A DNA stretch of 64,000 nt from Pelosinus fermentans DSM 17108 (GCF_000271485.2 NZ_AKVN02000001.1:624001-688000); one strand, 5' to 3'; counted from the first letter of the stretch, positions 27,585 to 37,432 are shown. Notes: generated from the letters alone by a model not told the origin. Numbers and translations are program-made.

Positions 27585-28154
27585 TTAAATTCGTACTTCG
27601 AAGTTGCCTTTTATTTTGGATGATGCTTTCTTCTTTATCAGTACCATTTTCTGAGGAGAAGGAGAAGCGGTTGCTGAGGAATTCATTAAATTCAGAAGAT
27701 CCTGTTGACTGTCTGCAGAATAATTAAGAATGGTTCGCTGCTTTTGCTGCGTGTTCTTCCATAGGCGAAAGCAGGCAAGAGAAATGGCAATGAGTAATAC
27801 AAGAGAAAAGAAGAAGCCGAAACCAAAAGGAGAAGGTTTATTCTTAGAGGTGGATACAGTGGGGGCAGAGGTGGTTTGGGATGAAGTTTCCTGATATGTT
27901 CCTAAAAAAGGTTGCGCAGGGACAGGAGTGTTATCGGTCGAGGAGGGAGAGGCTGCCTTCTTTGTAGCTGCAGGAGGCGGACTAGTCGTTTTGCTTTCCG
28001 CTGGTGTCTTTACAGCTGCTGATTTGTCGGCGTTAATCGAATTAGATGCGGGTGGTGATGAAGGTACATCGGCAGCACTATTCTCAGAAGATTTAGGATT
28101 CACACTGGGAGGCGTAGGAGGCGTTGGTCTCGTTGGCGGGGTTGGAGTTTGCAT
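27585..28154 (-). CDS. Proline/serine/threonine-rich single-pass membrane protein, unknown function
   Basis: 189 residues on the minus strand. Residues 1-115 are low complexity and rich in Pro, Ser, Thr and Ala, opening with PTPPTRPTPPTPP. About 118-135 is one hydrophobic helix (GFFFSLVLLIAISLACF). The C-terminal ~55 residues are basic (KKKASSKIKG). There is no signal peptide. The AAAGGAG site nine bases before the ATG supports translation. Composition suggests a disordered spacer tethered to the membrane. I do not recognise a family, and the orientation is uncertain. Confidence 0.6.
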   Translation of the reverse strand: MQTPTPPTRPTPPTPPSVNPKSSENSAADVPSSPPASNSINADKSAAVKTPAESKTTSPPPAATKKAASPSSTDNTPVPAQPFLGTYQETSSQTTSAPTVSTSKNKPSPFGFGFFFSLVLLIAISLACFRLWKNTQQKQRTILNYSADSQQDLLNLMNSSATASPSPQKMVLIKKKASSKIKGNFEVRI

Positions 28155-28393
28155 AGCAAAGAAGCTCCTTTCTCATTCATATCTTACTCTATTGTATCAA
28201 ATATCACCGAAGCTTGTACATCATTAAAGTGCATTGCCGATTAGGGAATTTTGGTTTTTATTTTTAGTCCCGCAATCATAGGTTTTATTATAGGAATTAT
28301 GTGGTATCTTGTCGAAGTATAAGACTAATCCTTAGAATAGAGCTGCAAGTGCTCCTATATATACAGAGAGTTAAAGAGCGGAGGTAAAGTGTT

Positions 28394-30466
28394 TTGAAAG
28401 TAGAGTCGGGCACGTCTATTGCTCAAGAGATTGTTGCTTTAATTTATAATATAAGTGGGTACCCTGTTATGATTTGGGATCAAACGGGGGTACTTCTTGC
28501 TGAGTCTGGTGCTTTGGGATTTGGAGAAAAGTGCAGGCTTTCTGGTGATGAACATACTAGAAGTTTACAGATGAACACATCTTGTGATTATATAGAAGAA
28601 TTTATTTTTCTGGAGGATACCAGAAGGGGCAAAATTGCGATTGGCAGTACTACTGATACTGCAAAAATATTGATTGTGCTGGCGACGGAATTGGCTGTTC
28701 TTTTATGGCGGAAAAATAAGGCTTATCAAAAATTGAATCATCAAATGGGAGAATATGAGACATTATTTAATTTGATTCCTGTACAGAGTAAGATGATTGA
28801 AAAACAAATGCCGATCTGGGCTAAGATATTTGAAAGCAGCGGTGAGGCGATTTCAGTTACGGATAAAGAGAATCGCTTTGTTGCCGTAAATCGCGCCTTT
28901 TCTTTAGCTACAGGCTACTCCTCTGATGAAGTCATTGGAAAAGAGCCGAGCCTTTTGAAGTCTGGCTGCCATGATAAGATCTTTTACCAAAATATGTGGG
29001 CGGCAATTATTCAAACAGGTTCTTGGGAAGGAGAGATCTGGGAGAAGCGAAAAGATGGTGTAATTTATTTAAAATGGCTGCGCATTGATCAGATTAAAGA
29101 TGAAGAAGGCAATTTGATTAATTATTTGGCACGATTTACCGATATGAGTGAAAAAAAGGCCGCCGAAGAGCGGATTCATTATTTGGCAAGGCATGATGCG
29201 TTAACGGGGCTAGCCAACCGGGAAGTCTTAGGTAAACAATTAGCAAAAGATATAGAAAGGGCTCGGCACAGCGGCAGCGGCGTAGGAGTTATTTCGCTTA
29301 ATTTGGATCGGTTTAAAAATATTAATGATTCTTTAGGGCATAAAGTGGGGGATGAAGTCTTAAAGGAGCTTGCTGACCGGCTGGAGACCTGCTCTAAGAG
29401 AACAAGTCTAACAGCGCGTTTTGGTGGCGATACCTTTAACTTTATTGTACCAAAGATTTCTCAGAAAGAAGAGATTATAAAAGTAATTCATGAGGTCATG
29501 AGTGCTTTGGAAAGACCTCTCTTGCATGGTGGATTGGAGTTAATCATTACTGCAAGTATTGGCGTCAGTGTATATCCTGATGATGGAGATACGGCAGAAG
29601 TGCTGATTCGCAATGCTGATACAGCCATGCATAAGGTGAAGGATAACGGACGTAATTTTTATGAGTTCTTTGAAGCCAATATGAATGAATATGCATCGGA
29701 ACGTCTTATGCTTGAAAATAATTTACGGCGTGCATTGGCAAGAGAAGAATTTGTTTTATTTTATCAGCCCCAAGTGGACAGTCGAACAGAAGCTCTCATT
29801 GGAGTGGAAGCTCTGATCCGCTGGATGCGTCCTAATTCCGAAATCGTACCTCCAGGAGATTTTATTCCAATTTTAGAAGAGACAGGCCTTATTATTCCCC
29901 TTGGTGAATGGGTTTTGGCTGAAGCGTGCAGGCAGCATAAAGAGTGGATTCGAAAGGGCTTACCGCCAATTCCCATCTCCGTGAACATTTCTGCCATTCA
30001 ATTTCAGGAAAAGGAATTCTTGCCGATGCTTTCTAATATTATAAAAGAAAGTGGTATTGAACCAGGATATCTAGATTTGGAACTAACAGAGAGCGTTGTC
30101 ATGCAAAAACCGGAATTTGTTATCAAGCAGCTGAAGTTTATTAAAGAAATGGGAATCAATTTATCCTTAGACGATTTTGGAACCGGGTTTTCCAGTCTGA
30201 GTTATTTGCGCTATTTCCCTCTGGATCGGCTGAAAATTGACCAATCTTTTGTACGTGGTTTGTCGACGGACTCGGTGAATGAAGCGATCATTGAGGCAGT
30301 AGTGGCTTTAGGGAAGAGTTTGAAGATAAAAACCATTGCAGAGGGTGTTGAAACAAAACAGGAATTGGAGTTTCTGCGAAAGCTGGAATGCGATGAGATA
30401 CAGGGATATTATTTTTCGAAACCCTTGCTCAGTGAGGATTTTATAAAATGGTTTACCAATCGGTAA
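28394..30466 (+). CDS. Sensor protein with degenerate GGDEF and intact EAL domain
   Basis: 690 residues. The first ~110 faintly resemble a diacid-recognition-type sensor (IVALIYNISGYPVMIWDQTG). A PAS domain lies at about 145-250 (SGEAISVTDKENRFVAVNRAF). The GGDEF domain follows, with GGDTF at 344-348 instead of GGDEF, so cyclase activity is doubtful. The EAL domain has EAL at 472-474, ELTES and LDDFGTGFSSLSYL, all intact. It is therefore most likely a c-di-GMP phosphodiesterase with a regulatory GGDEF. The start is TTG 28394, nine bases after GGAGG. Confidence 0.9.
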   Translation: MKVESGTSIAQEIVALIYNISGYPVMIWDQTGVLLAESGALGFGEKCRLSGDEHTRSLQMNTSCDYIEEFIFLEDTRRGKIAIGSTTDTAKILIVLATELAVLLWRKNKAYQKLNHQMGEYETLFNLIPVQSKMIEKQMPIWAKIFESSGEAISVTDKENRFVAVNRAFSLATGYSSDEVIGKEPSLLKSGCHDKIFYQNMWAAIIQTGSWEGEIWEKRKDGVIYLKWLRIDQIKDEEGNLINYLARFTDMSEKKAAEERIHYLARHDALTGLANREVLGKQLAKDIERARHSGSGVGVISLNLDRFKNINDSLGHKVGDEVLKELADRLETCSKRTSLTARFGGDTFNFIVPKISQKEEIIKVIHEVMSALERPLLHGGLELIITASIGVSVYPDDGDTAEVLIRNADTAMHKVKDNGRNFYEFFEANMNEYASERLMLENNLRRALAREEFVLFYQPQVDSRTEALIGVEALIRWMRPNSEIVPPGDFIPILEETGLIIPLGEWVLAEACRQHKEWIRKGLPPIPISVNISAIQFQEKEFLPMLSNIIKESGIEPGYLDLELTESVVMQKPEFVIKQLKFIKEMGINLSLDDFGTGFSSLSYLRYFPLDRLKIDQSFVRGLSTDSVNEAIIEAVVALGKSLKIKTIAEGVETKQELEFLRKLECDEIQGYYFSKPLLSEDFIKWFTNR

Positions 30467-30545
30467 AGAAAAGTCTTGAAAAGGCTTTTGTTCCTGGAGT
30501 GAGAAGTGTAAGAGAGCATAAAAGCGAACAGGGGGAAAAAACGTT

Positions 30546-30642
30546 TGAAACGCGAAGGCGCGAAGAGTAAGAAGGACACGAAGGGAGGAAGGGCATGTTA
30601 TATTCCTTCGTGTTCTTCGCCTTCTTCGTATCTTCGCGTTTT
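30546..30642. repeat. Intergenic palindrome, CGCGAAG type
   Basis: The left arm GAAACGCGAAGGCGCGAAG (30547-30565) mirrors TATCTTCGCGTTTT (30629-30642), with internal CACGAAGG/CCTTCGTG. It follows the GGDEF/EAL gene directly and may end its transcript. Confidence 0.8.
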
Positions 30643-30667
30643 AAGTATTTTTTCTTTTCAAAATAAT

Positions 30668-30691
30668 AAAAACCCTGCAATGAATGCAGGG
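30668..30691 (-). terminator. Terminator of tRNA-Gln (minus strand)
   Basis: On the minus strand CCCTGCA pairs with TGCAGGG (30673-30679 with 30685-30691), loop of five, followed by five T (30668-30672). It lies 37 bases downstream of the tRNA. Confidence 0.85.
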
Positions 30692-30728
30692 TAAATTTAC
30701 ATAATAATGTATTGCTTTTGAAATTACA

Positions 30729-30804
30729 TGGCTAGGGCGGCAGGACTCGAACCTGCGGATGCGGGAATCAGAATCCCGTGCCTTACCAGCTTGGCGACGC
30801 CCCA
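30729..30804 (-). tRNA. tRNA-Gln (anticodon CUG)
   Basis: 76 bases on the minus strand fold as a cloverleaf. The 7-bp acceptor is TGGGGCG with CGCCCTA (one G-U). The D arm and T arm (GCAGGTTCGAGTCCTGC) are normal. The anticodon stem CGGGA/TCCCG closes the loop TTCTGAT, giving CTG, which reads glutamine CAG codons. The 3' CCA is encoded (30729-30731). The anticodon was read by eye. Confidence 0.92.
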
Positions 30805-30943
30805 ATGAAATTTCCTATATGCATTATATACTATTTTCTTCAGAATAGCAAATCGTTTTACCCTAGTAGACGGCTCTTTTTTATAATTATGTAGTGTAGC
30901 TGTTGATATCTTGTCAATGTTCTTTCTTCTTGGCAGAAAATCA

Positions 30944-30973
30944 TTGCGGTAATTAGAAAGAATCGTGTAAAAT
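30944..30973 (+). promoter_or_regulatory. Promoter candidate for topoisomerase III
   Basis: TTGCGG (30944-30949) and TAAAAT (30968-30973) are separated by 18 bases, about 80 bases before the ATG. Confidence 0.5.
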
Positions 30974-31053
30974 AAAGGTTCAGGAAAGTTTAATCCGGAG
31001 CTAGATCAAATTAACTTAATCATAGATTTAAAACAGATGACAGGGAGAGTCGC

Positions 31054-33033
31054 ATGAAATTATTTATTGCAGAGAAACCGAGTATGGCAGCAGAACTTGC
31101 AAAATGCCTGCCTGGCCCTCTCGTTCGCAAAGATGGATATATTGAAACCGGCGGCGGGGTGGTGACTTGGGTATTTGGTCACATTCTTCGTCAAGCAGAA
31201 CCGGGAGAATATGATGAAAAATATAAAAAATGGCGGGCTGCAGATTTACCCATTATTCCTGCGGAGTGGAAGCTGTTAGTGGCTGATTCCTGTATGAAGC
31301 AGTTTAATATTATTAAGACTCTCATTGGTAAAGCCGCAGAAATTGTTCATGCAGGTGACCCGGATCGGGAGGGACAATTGCTGGTGGATGAAGTATTAGG
31401 ATATACTCATAATGAAAAACCAGTTATGCGTATTCTTGTAAATGCACTGGATGAAAAAAGTATAAAAAAAGCACTTACAAATTTGCGCAGTAATCAGGAT
31501 TTCTTTAATTTAAATCAGTCGGCTTTAGCTCGTTCACGGGCTGATTGGCTTGTTGGAATGAACCTGTCTCGTGCGTTTACATTAGCCGCTCAAAGCGCTG
31601 GTCACGACATTACATTACCCATCGGCCGGGTTAAGACTCCTACTCTTGCGCTGGTAGTGAGACGGGAGCGGGAAATAAAAAACTTTAAAGCAGCAGATTA
31701 CTTTCTAATTAAAGCAGACATAAAACATGAGAATGGACCATTTAAAGCATCGTGGAAAGCAAAAGACGAACAGCCAGGCAGGGATTCAGAAGGACGTTTA
31801 GTTGATCCTGTTATTGCACAAGCATTGATTGAGAAACTGGAAAAAGCACAAGAAGACGTTTCTATCGTATCTTGTGATACCAATGAAAAAAAAGAACCCC
31901 AGCGCCTCCCCTTTTCTTTGTCGGCCCTACAGGTTCTGGCTGGAAAAAAGTACGGATATGATCCTCAGGCTGTTTTGACTGGAGTTCAGAATTTATATGA
32001 AAAGAAACTTACCTCCTATCCCCGTTCGGATTGTGATTTTTTGCCAGAGTCTCAAAAAGCAGATGCCACTGTCATCCTGGCTAATTTACGCAATAGTCAT
32101 CAGGAAGAGCTGGCAGTCTGGTCAGGGAAGGCTGATCTAACAATTAAGAGCCGTGCCTGGAATGATAAAAAGATTACGGCCCATCATGCGATCATTCCTA
32201 CGGAAGTACCCTGTAAAATGAACACATTGCCAGAAATCGAAAGAAATTTATATTTCTTAATTGCTCAGGCTTATGTAGCGCAATTTTATCCTGTTCACGT
32301 GTATAATCAGACTCGCGCAGAGCTTGAATATGCAGGTGAAGATTTTGTTGCTAATGGCAGAGTCATTGTGACAATGGGCTGGAAAGAACTTTATGGCGGT
32401 GAAGTCAAAGAAGAAGAGGATGAAGATAGTAAGACTCTGCCTAATATGCAAAAAGGTGATAAGGCTGATTTTATCAGTGCTTCGTTAGAAAAAAAGACAA
32501 CAAAGCCGCCAGTACGTTTTACCTCTAGTACGCTGCTGCAGGCTATGAAGGAAATACATAAATATGTTAAGAATCCTGAATTGAAAAAACATCTCAAAGA
32601 TGTTTCTGGAATAGGCACAGAGGCCACTCGGGCTTCTATTATAAAAGAACTGACAGTACGGTCTTTTTTAGAAGAAAAGAAAAAATACCTCTATCCTACG
32701 GAATCGGCTTATCTTCTCATTGATGCATTGCCGGAAGAATTAACCTACCCTGATTCCACAGCTATATGGGAGATTATCTTTAATCGTATGGTGGAGGGAA
32801 AAGCTGAGCTCAATAGTTTTATTGGTCAGCAGACAGAATTTATTACGAGCTTATGTTTAAAGGCCAAAGAAGTTCAGATTGAAAATAAAGATGCAAATGT
32901 AGTGAAGTGTCCGAGATGTAAGCAGGGTGTATTAAAACTGCGCAATGGCAAGAATGGGGCATTTTGGGGATGCTCCCGTTTCCCGGAGTGCCGGGGTACT
33001 TGTAATGACAAAGATGGACAGCCTCAGCTATAA
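31054..33033 (+). CDS. topB: DNA topoisomerase III
   Basis: 659 residues, a type IA topoisomerase that relaxes and decatenates DNA through a single-strand break. The Toprim domain opens with LFIAEKPSMAAELAK and contains HAGDPDREGQLLVDEV. The active-site tyrosine is Tyr322 in TSYPRSD. A C-terminal zinc ribbon has CPRC and the pair CSRFPEC, ending GTCND. The TopB rather than TopA call comes from the SxxxELAKCL start and the short tail. The ATG follows GGGAG. Confidence 0.94.
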   Translation: MKLFIAEKPSMAAELAKCLPGPLVRKDGYIETGGGVVTWVFGHILRQAEPGEYDEKYKKWRAADLPIIPAEWKLLVADSCMKQFNIIKTLIGKAAEIVHAGDPDREGQLLVDEVLGYTHNEKPVMRILVNALDEKSIKKALTNLRSNQDFFNLNQSALARSRADWLVGMNLSRAFTLAAQSAGHDITLPIGRVKTPTLALVVRREREIKNFKAADYFLIKADIKHENGPFKASWKAKDEQPGRDSEGRLVDPVIAQALIEKLEKAQEDVSIVSCDTNEKKEPQRLPFSLSALQVLAGKKYGYDPQAVLTGVQNLYEKKLTSYPRSDCDFLPESQKADATVILANLRNSHQEELAVWSGKADLTIKSRAWNDKKITAHHAIIPTEVPCKMNTLPEIERNLYFLIAQAYVAQFYPVHVYNQTRAELEYAGEDFVANGRVIVTMGWKELYGGEVKEEEDEDSKTLPNMQKGDKADFISASLEKKTTKPPVRFTSSTLLQAMKEIHKYVKNPELKKHLKDVSGIGTEATRASIIKELTVRSFLEEKKKYLYPTESAYLLIDALPEELTYPDSTAIWEIIFNRMVEGKAELNSFIGQQTEFITSLCLKAKEVQIENKDANVVKCPRCKQGVLKLRNGKNGAFWGCSRFPECRGTCNDKDGQPQL

Positions 33034-33144
33034 AAAGACTCGATTCGAGAATATAATAGTCGAATACAAACGATTTTCAAAGAATACTACCATTTTTGAT
33101 CCTTTTATGGTATTATTTTCTTATTGGCATAAGGAGGTAAACAG

Positions 33145-33594
33145 ATGAAGTGGTTTCAGAAAAAGGCTGTTATACTGATGATATCCTTCTTGGGTTTAGG
33201 GATAGGGCTGTCTGTTACTCAGGCTGCACCTATACAAAATAGTGACCTCATAAAGGTAACCGTAAATATAACCATTGAGAATCCGGATTATTTCTGGAAG
33301 TACCCTTTTTTAGGAAACGAAATTGATGGCATTCGAATTTCTGGCATGGGGCAAAGTTTTTTTATACAGCCAGCTTCAAGCGGTGAAAGAGTTGAATTTG
33401 ATGTACCTAAGAACTACCGATTAAAGATTGCTCTTGAATTGCAAAATAATAATGAGACTGTAAAAGAAACTCGTTACTCTACAAAACGAGGCGTAGATGA
33501 CAAGAAAAATACGCTGGAAATCCTTTTAAAAGCACCAGAACCTCAATCGATTATTCTTACTACAGCAGATTTCGAAGAAATACGAGGTAAGTAA
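33145..33594 (+). CDS. Small exported protein of unknown function
   Basis: 149 residues. The first ~27 form a signal peptide (MKWFQKKAVILMISFLGLGI, cleaved near TQAAP). The mature part looks all-beta (IKVTVNITIENPDYFWKYPFLGNEI). It has no recognised family or catalytic motif. A GGAGG site precedes the ATG. It lies just upstream of a response regulator and a hybrid kinase, but gaps of about 100 bases make an operon unproven. Confidence 0.7.
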   Translation: MKWFQKKAVILMISFLGLGIGLSVTQAAPIQNSDLIKVTVNITIENPDYFWKYPFLGNEIDGIRISGMGQSFFIQPASSGERVEFDVPKNYRLKIALELQNNNETVKETRYSTKRGVDDKKNTLEILLKAPEPQSIILTTADFEEIRGK

Positions 33595-33692
33595 CAAAGG
33601 TTAAGAAGCAGTGATTTGATTCATAGATTTCCAAAAATCTTTTTTACTATATAGCGGGATTCGTACATCTAGTTATATAGGGAGGTTCATGT

Positions 33693-34301
33693 ATGAGAAA
33701 AGAAAGAGTACTATTGGTTGATGATGATGGTATAGCTCTATTAGTGCACAGTAAAATGCTGGAACAGCATGCGGAAATTGTTACTGCGGCAAATGCAAAT
33801 GAAGCTTTGGAAATTATAAAGAAGGATAAGGCATTTGCTGTCATTATATCGGATCAATATATGCCGGATATGAATGGAGCTGAACTGCTGCAAATTGTAG
33901 GTGTCATGGTACCGAATATGGTTCGGATCATGATTACTGGTTTTGCAGATTTAGACGTTGCCATGCAAGCGGTGAACTTAGGAAATGTATTTCGGTTCCT
34001 GGTTAAGCCTTGCTGCCAGGAAGACTTAGTGCTGGCCCTTGCTGCTGGTCTTGATAAATATCGACAATCTGCAGGCGAAATATCCCAAGAGGCTGCATTA
34101 ACAGAACCATTAACAGAAAGGGAAAGAGAAGTTCTGCGTTTATTAGGCATTGGTTTTACCAGTGGAGAAATTGCCTTAGCTATGGGAATTACCATTGGTA
34201 CTGTTAAAACGCATGTGCACCACATTTTTGGTAAATTAGCAGTAAATAATCGGATTAAGGCAGTGGCGAAAGCAAAAAATATGGGACTTATATCCAGGTA
34301 A
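33693..34301 (+). CDS. Response regulator: receiver plus LuxR-type DNA-binding domain
   Basis: 202 residues. The receiver domain has the acid pair in VLLVDDDG and the phospho-acceptor Asp54 in ISDQYMPDMNG. The C-terminal GerE/LuxR helix-turn-helix is TEREREVLRLLGIGFTSGEIALAMGITIGTVKTHVHHIFGKLAV. It should bind DNA when phosphorylated, probably by the hybrid kinase 150 bases downstream, although a terminator separates them. The receiver is more like RpfG-type receivers (ISDQYMPDMNG) than classic NarL ones. GGAGG precedes the ATG. Confidence 0.9.
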   Translation: MRKERVLLVDDDGIALLVHSKMLEQHAEIVTAANANEALEIIKKDKAFAVIISDQYMPDMNGAELLQIVGVMVPNMVRIMITGFADLDVAMQAVNLGNVFRFLVKPCCQEDLVLALAAGLDKYRQSAGEISQEAALTEPLTEREREVLRLLGIGFTSGEIALAMGITIGTVKTHVHHIFGKLAVNNRIKAVAKAKNMGLISR

Positions 34302-34308
34302 CATAAGT

Positions 34309-34337
34309 GGAATATCTAAGAAAGATATTCCTATTTT
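34309..34337 (+). terminator. Terminator after the LuxR-type response regulator
   Basis: GGAATATCT (34309-34317) pairs with AGATATTCC (34323-34331), followed by TATTTTATTT. Confidence 0.7.
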
Positions 34338-34479
34338 ATTTCGCCTTCCTACAATTTTGTGAAAGATGAAATAATATCTTTTAAGTTATTGCAAAACTAT
34401 ATCTTTTGGCAGATGTGGTTTAGAAGTAAATCATCTATATTATGAATAAGTGGTAATCGTATTTGAGAAGGTGATTTTC

Positions 34480-37047
34480 ATGGAACATATAAATGTGTCA
34501 TTAATACTACTGCTAATTATAGTGGGCATGTCATATGCGATGTCCTTTTATGCTTGGCGATATCGCTTTATATATGGATTATGGCTTTTTTGGAGTGTAG
34601 CTTTTATTGGTATCACATTACAAATTGTCGCTTTCTTATTATATGAAGGTTTAGATATTGCAATGATAAGTGCTGGTATCGCCCTTTTATGTATTCTAGT
34701 TAGTCTTATTGCGTTTAAGTTCTTTGAGATTGTTCCAGCAGCAAAAAGCTTAGCTGTTGAGAATATGGAGGATGGTATTCTCGTACTTGATACAAAGGAC
34801 CGAATATTGGACATGAATGCCCAGTTGGAGAAAATCTTAGGCATTAAGAAAGTCAATGTTGTAGGGGTCGTTGTGGAAAGAATTGCAGCAACGTGGCTAG
34901 TGGAAGCGATACAAGGCGAAAAGTTTCAAAAATACACGACGATGCTTCAGCAAGGCGAAAGCTATTATGAAGTCAACTCTACGCCTTTGCAGCATCGGGG
35001 AAAAAATTTTGGCAGGGTGATTGTGCTCTGTGATGTTACCAGCCGTATGCTGGCGGAACAACGCTTTCAGCAATTATTACAGTCAGAAGAAAAATTACTG
35101 CAAACGGAAGCCTTAGCTCATATGATGTTTAATCACCATCAAGCCATGATGATGATTATTGAGAGTAAGACGGGTCATATATTAGAAGCCAATGCAGCAG
35201 CAGAAAATTTCTATGAATCACCCTTAATTGGCTGTCTGATACAAGAATTTATTGAATATCCCCCTGATGAACATGGAGAAAAGAACAGCAGTCAATATGC
35301 AAATGTCGGAGAGTATCAGTTTATGGCAAGGCATGCCTTAGCTTCAGGAGAAGTAAAAGATTTATCTGTGAATCTTACAACGAAAGTGATCGGTGAGATG
35401 GTATTATCTTTTTTAATTTTAGAAGATTTTACCGAAAAAATGCAGTTGGAAAAAGCGCTGCGGGAAGCAAAAGAGAAAGCTGAAAAAGCAAATCAGGCAA
35501 AGGATGATTTTTTAGCAATTATTAGCCATGAGCTTCGCACACCGATGAATGGTATTTTAGGAATGGCGAAACTGGTGCTAGGGACAAAATTGCAGCCCGA
35601 TCAGCGGGAGTGCTTAGAATTGGTACAGGTTTCAGGAGAAAAACTCCTGGTTTTATTAAATGACTTACTTGATTTTTCAAAAGTTCGGGATGGAAAACTG
35701 GAATTGGAAAATATTTGTTTTTCCCTGCGGGATGTAATGAGTGAATTTCATCGTATCTTAAGAATGAAGGCAAAGAAAAAGGGATTGCAGTGTGTGATTC
35801 ATATCGCCCAGGATGTACCCGATGGATTGTATGGTGACCCTCGGCGTCTGCAGCAAATTGTAATGAATTTAGCAGATAATGCGGTAAAGTTTACGAAGAC
35901 CGGCTTAGTTTCGATTGCTGTGAATGTTAAGCAGCATCTTGATAATCAGGTGAATTTATTATTTGTTGTACGGGATACGGGAATCGGGATTCCCCCAGAA
36001 AAAATCAATATTATTTTCCATAAATTTACCCAGGTTGACTCTTCCACCACGAGAAAATATGGTGGCACCGGCTTAGGACTTAGTATTGTGAAACACTTGG
36101 TTGAAATCATGGGTGGCAGAGTATGGGTTGAAAGCAGCTTAGACAAAGGCAGTTCTTTTTATTTTACCGTTTCTTTTGAGGTTTGCCAAATAACTTTGAG
36201 CAATCACCCATTAGAGCAGCTCAAACAGCCCGAAAGCAACAAGGAATTGCAACGTATTGAGAAGCTGCAGGTTTTATTAGTCGAGGATGAATTTATCAAT
36301 CAAAAGGTAGCTGTAAAAATGCTGACCAATCAAGGTCACAATGTTACATTAGCCTCCAATGGACAGCAGGCGATAGAATTTTTTAACAAAGAACAATTTG
36401 ATATTATTTTTATGGACATACAAATGCCTGAAATGGATGGGGTACAAACGACGGCTGCCATTCGTGATCTAGAAGAACAATGGGCGGATGAGCGGCATAT
36501 TCCGATTGTGGCTATGACAGCTTATGCGATGAAGGGGGACCGTGAACGTTTGATGTCTTGCGGGATGGATGAATATATTAGTAAACCTCTGGATGCTGAG
36601 GTATTAAATAATGTAGTCAGAAAACTGTTTTATGGGCGGTATGCAAAGTCTAAGGGGCAGGGGGAAATGGACAAAGAGTCGAGCCAAGTGGCAGCTAATC
36701 CCTACTTGGATCAGCTTTTGAGCATTTGTCAGGGTGATGTGGATACAGTGAAAGCTGTTATTAGCTGCTTTTTGGACAATGGTACGCAATATATGCGACA
36801 TATAGAGCAGGCTGTAAGCGAAAAAGATGCCAACCACTTGAAGCTCAGTGCTCATCGCTTAAAAGGTGCAGCAACGTATTTCGGAAATCAGACAGTTGTG
36901 GAATACGCTGCTCAGCTGGAGCAGATGGGAGATGCAGGTCAGCTAATTGATATTGAGCAGGTCTTTGCCAAGTTGCAAGCAGCTGTTAAAGAATTAGAAG
37001 ATGGGCTGCAGCAGGCATGGCGAGAATTACCCAATAGGAAAGAATAA
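34480..37047 (+). CDS. Hybrid histidine kinase with PAS, receiver and Hpt domains
   Basis: 855 residues. Two or three N-terminal membrane helices (VSLILLLIIVGMSYAMSFYA) anchor it with little outside the membrane. One or two PAS-like sensors follow. HisKA carries the phospho-histidine His350 in ISHELRTPMNG. The HATPase has DNAVKF and GTGLGLSI boxes. A receiver has Asp646 (FMDIQMPEMDG), and a C-terminal Hpt domain has His792 (SAHRLKGAATYFG). This is a full phosphorelay in one chain. ATG 34480 is chosen over 34450, as GAAGGTG lies seven bases before it. The partner may be the response regulator upstream. Confidence 0.9.
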   Translation: MEHINVSLILLLIIVGMSYAMSFYAWRYRFIYGLWLFWSVAFIGITLQIVAFLLYEGLDIAMISAGIALLCILVSLIAFKFFEIVPAAKSLAVENMEDGILVLDTKDRILDMNAQLEKILGIKKVNVVGVVVERIAATWLVEAIQGEKFQKYTTMLQQGESYYEVNSTPLQHRGKNFGRVIVLCDVTSRMLAEQRFQQLLQSEEKLLQTEALAHMMFNHHQAMMMIIESKTGHILEANAAAENFYESPLIGCLIQEFIEYPPDEHGEKNSSQYANVGEYQFMARHALASGEVKDLSVNLTTKVIGEMVLSFLILEDFTEKMQLEKALREAKEKAEKANQAKDDFLAIISHELRTPMNGILGMAKLVLGTKLQPDQRECLELVQVSGEKLLVLLNDLLDFSKVRDGKLELENICFSLRDVMSEFHRILRMKAKKKGLQCVIHIAQDVPDGLYGDPRRLQQIVMNLADNAVKFTKTGLVSIAVNVKQHLDNQVNLLFVVRDTGIGIPPEKINIIFHKFTQVDSSTTRKYGGTGLGLSIVKHLVEIMGGRVWVESSLDKGSSFYFTVSFEVCQITLSNHPLEQLKQPESNKELQRIEKLQVLLVEDEFINQKVAVKMLTNQGHNVTLASNGQQAIEFFNKEQFDIIFMDIQMPEMDGVQTTAAIRDLEEQWADERHIPIVAMTAYAMKGDRERLMSCGMDEYISKPLDAEVLNNVVRKLFYGRYAKSKGQGEMDKESSQVAANPYLDQLLSICQGDVDTVKAVISCFLDNGTQYMRHIEQAVSEKDANHLKLSAHRLKGAATYFGNQTVVEYAAQLEQMGDAGQLIDIEQVFAKLQAAVKELEDGLQQAWRELPNRKE

Positions 37048-37050
37048 AAA

Positions 37051-37077
37051 AAATACACGGCAAGGAGCCGTGTATTT
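37051..37077. terminator. Bidirectional terminator between the kinase and the small protein
   Basis: AAATACACGGC (37051-37061) pairs with GCCGTGTATTT (37067-37077), loop AAGGA, with A-tract and T-tract on either side. It serves both convergent genes. Confidence 0.9.
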
Positions 37078-37087
37078 TTCATTGCTT

Positions 37088-37342
37088 TTAGTGATGTACG
37101 GAATCATTTGAAAAAACTTTAAGAATTTCAAAGTTAAGTCTTTGCGTTTCTAATATAGCAGTAATTTTGGCATCCATTCGATATAAAGTGTTGACAATAT
37201 CATCTTGCTGATCCTCTGATAATAAATCAATGTTTGCGTGTAACTTTTGCAATTCTCCTGAAGTTAATTCTTCCAAGCTGTCAAGACGTTTAGTAATATT
37301 CTCCATCGAAACTAATATTTTGTTTAGTATTTCTTCGTTCAT
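37088..37342 (-). CDS. Small coiled-coil protein of unknown function
   Basis: 84 residues on the minus strand, with heptad-like leucines and acidic/basic pairs (LNKILVSMENITKRLDSLEEL) that suggest a coiled coil. No cysteine, signal peptide or membrane segment. The site CAGGGGAATT precedes ATG by a short gap. It shares the bidirectional terminator with the hybrid kinase. Function not known. Confidence 0.65.
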   Translation of the reverse strand: MNEEILNKILVSMENITKRLDSLEELTSGELQKLHANIDLLSEDQQDDIVNTLYRMDAKITAILETQRLNFEILKVFSNDSVHH

Positions 37343-37432
37343 ATAATTCCCCTGTCTTTATCAATGATATAAATATATGTAATTTTTGGTTGACTTATTA
37401 TACATTTTCCACTGCTGCTGCGTCAAGGCGTG

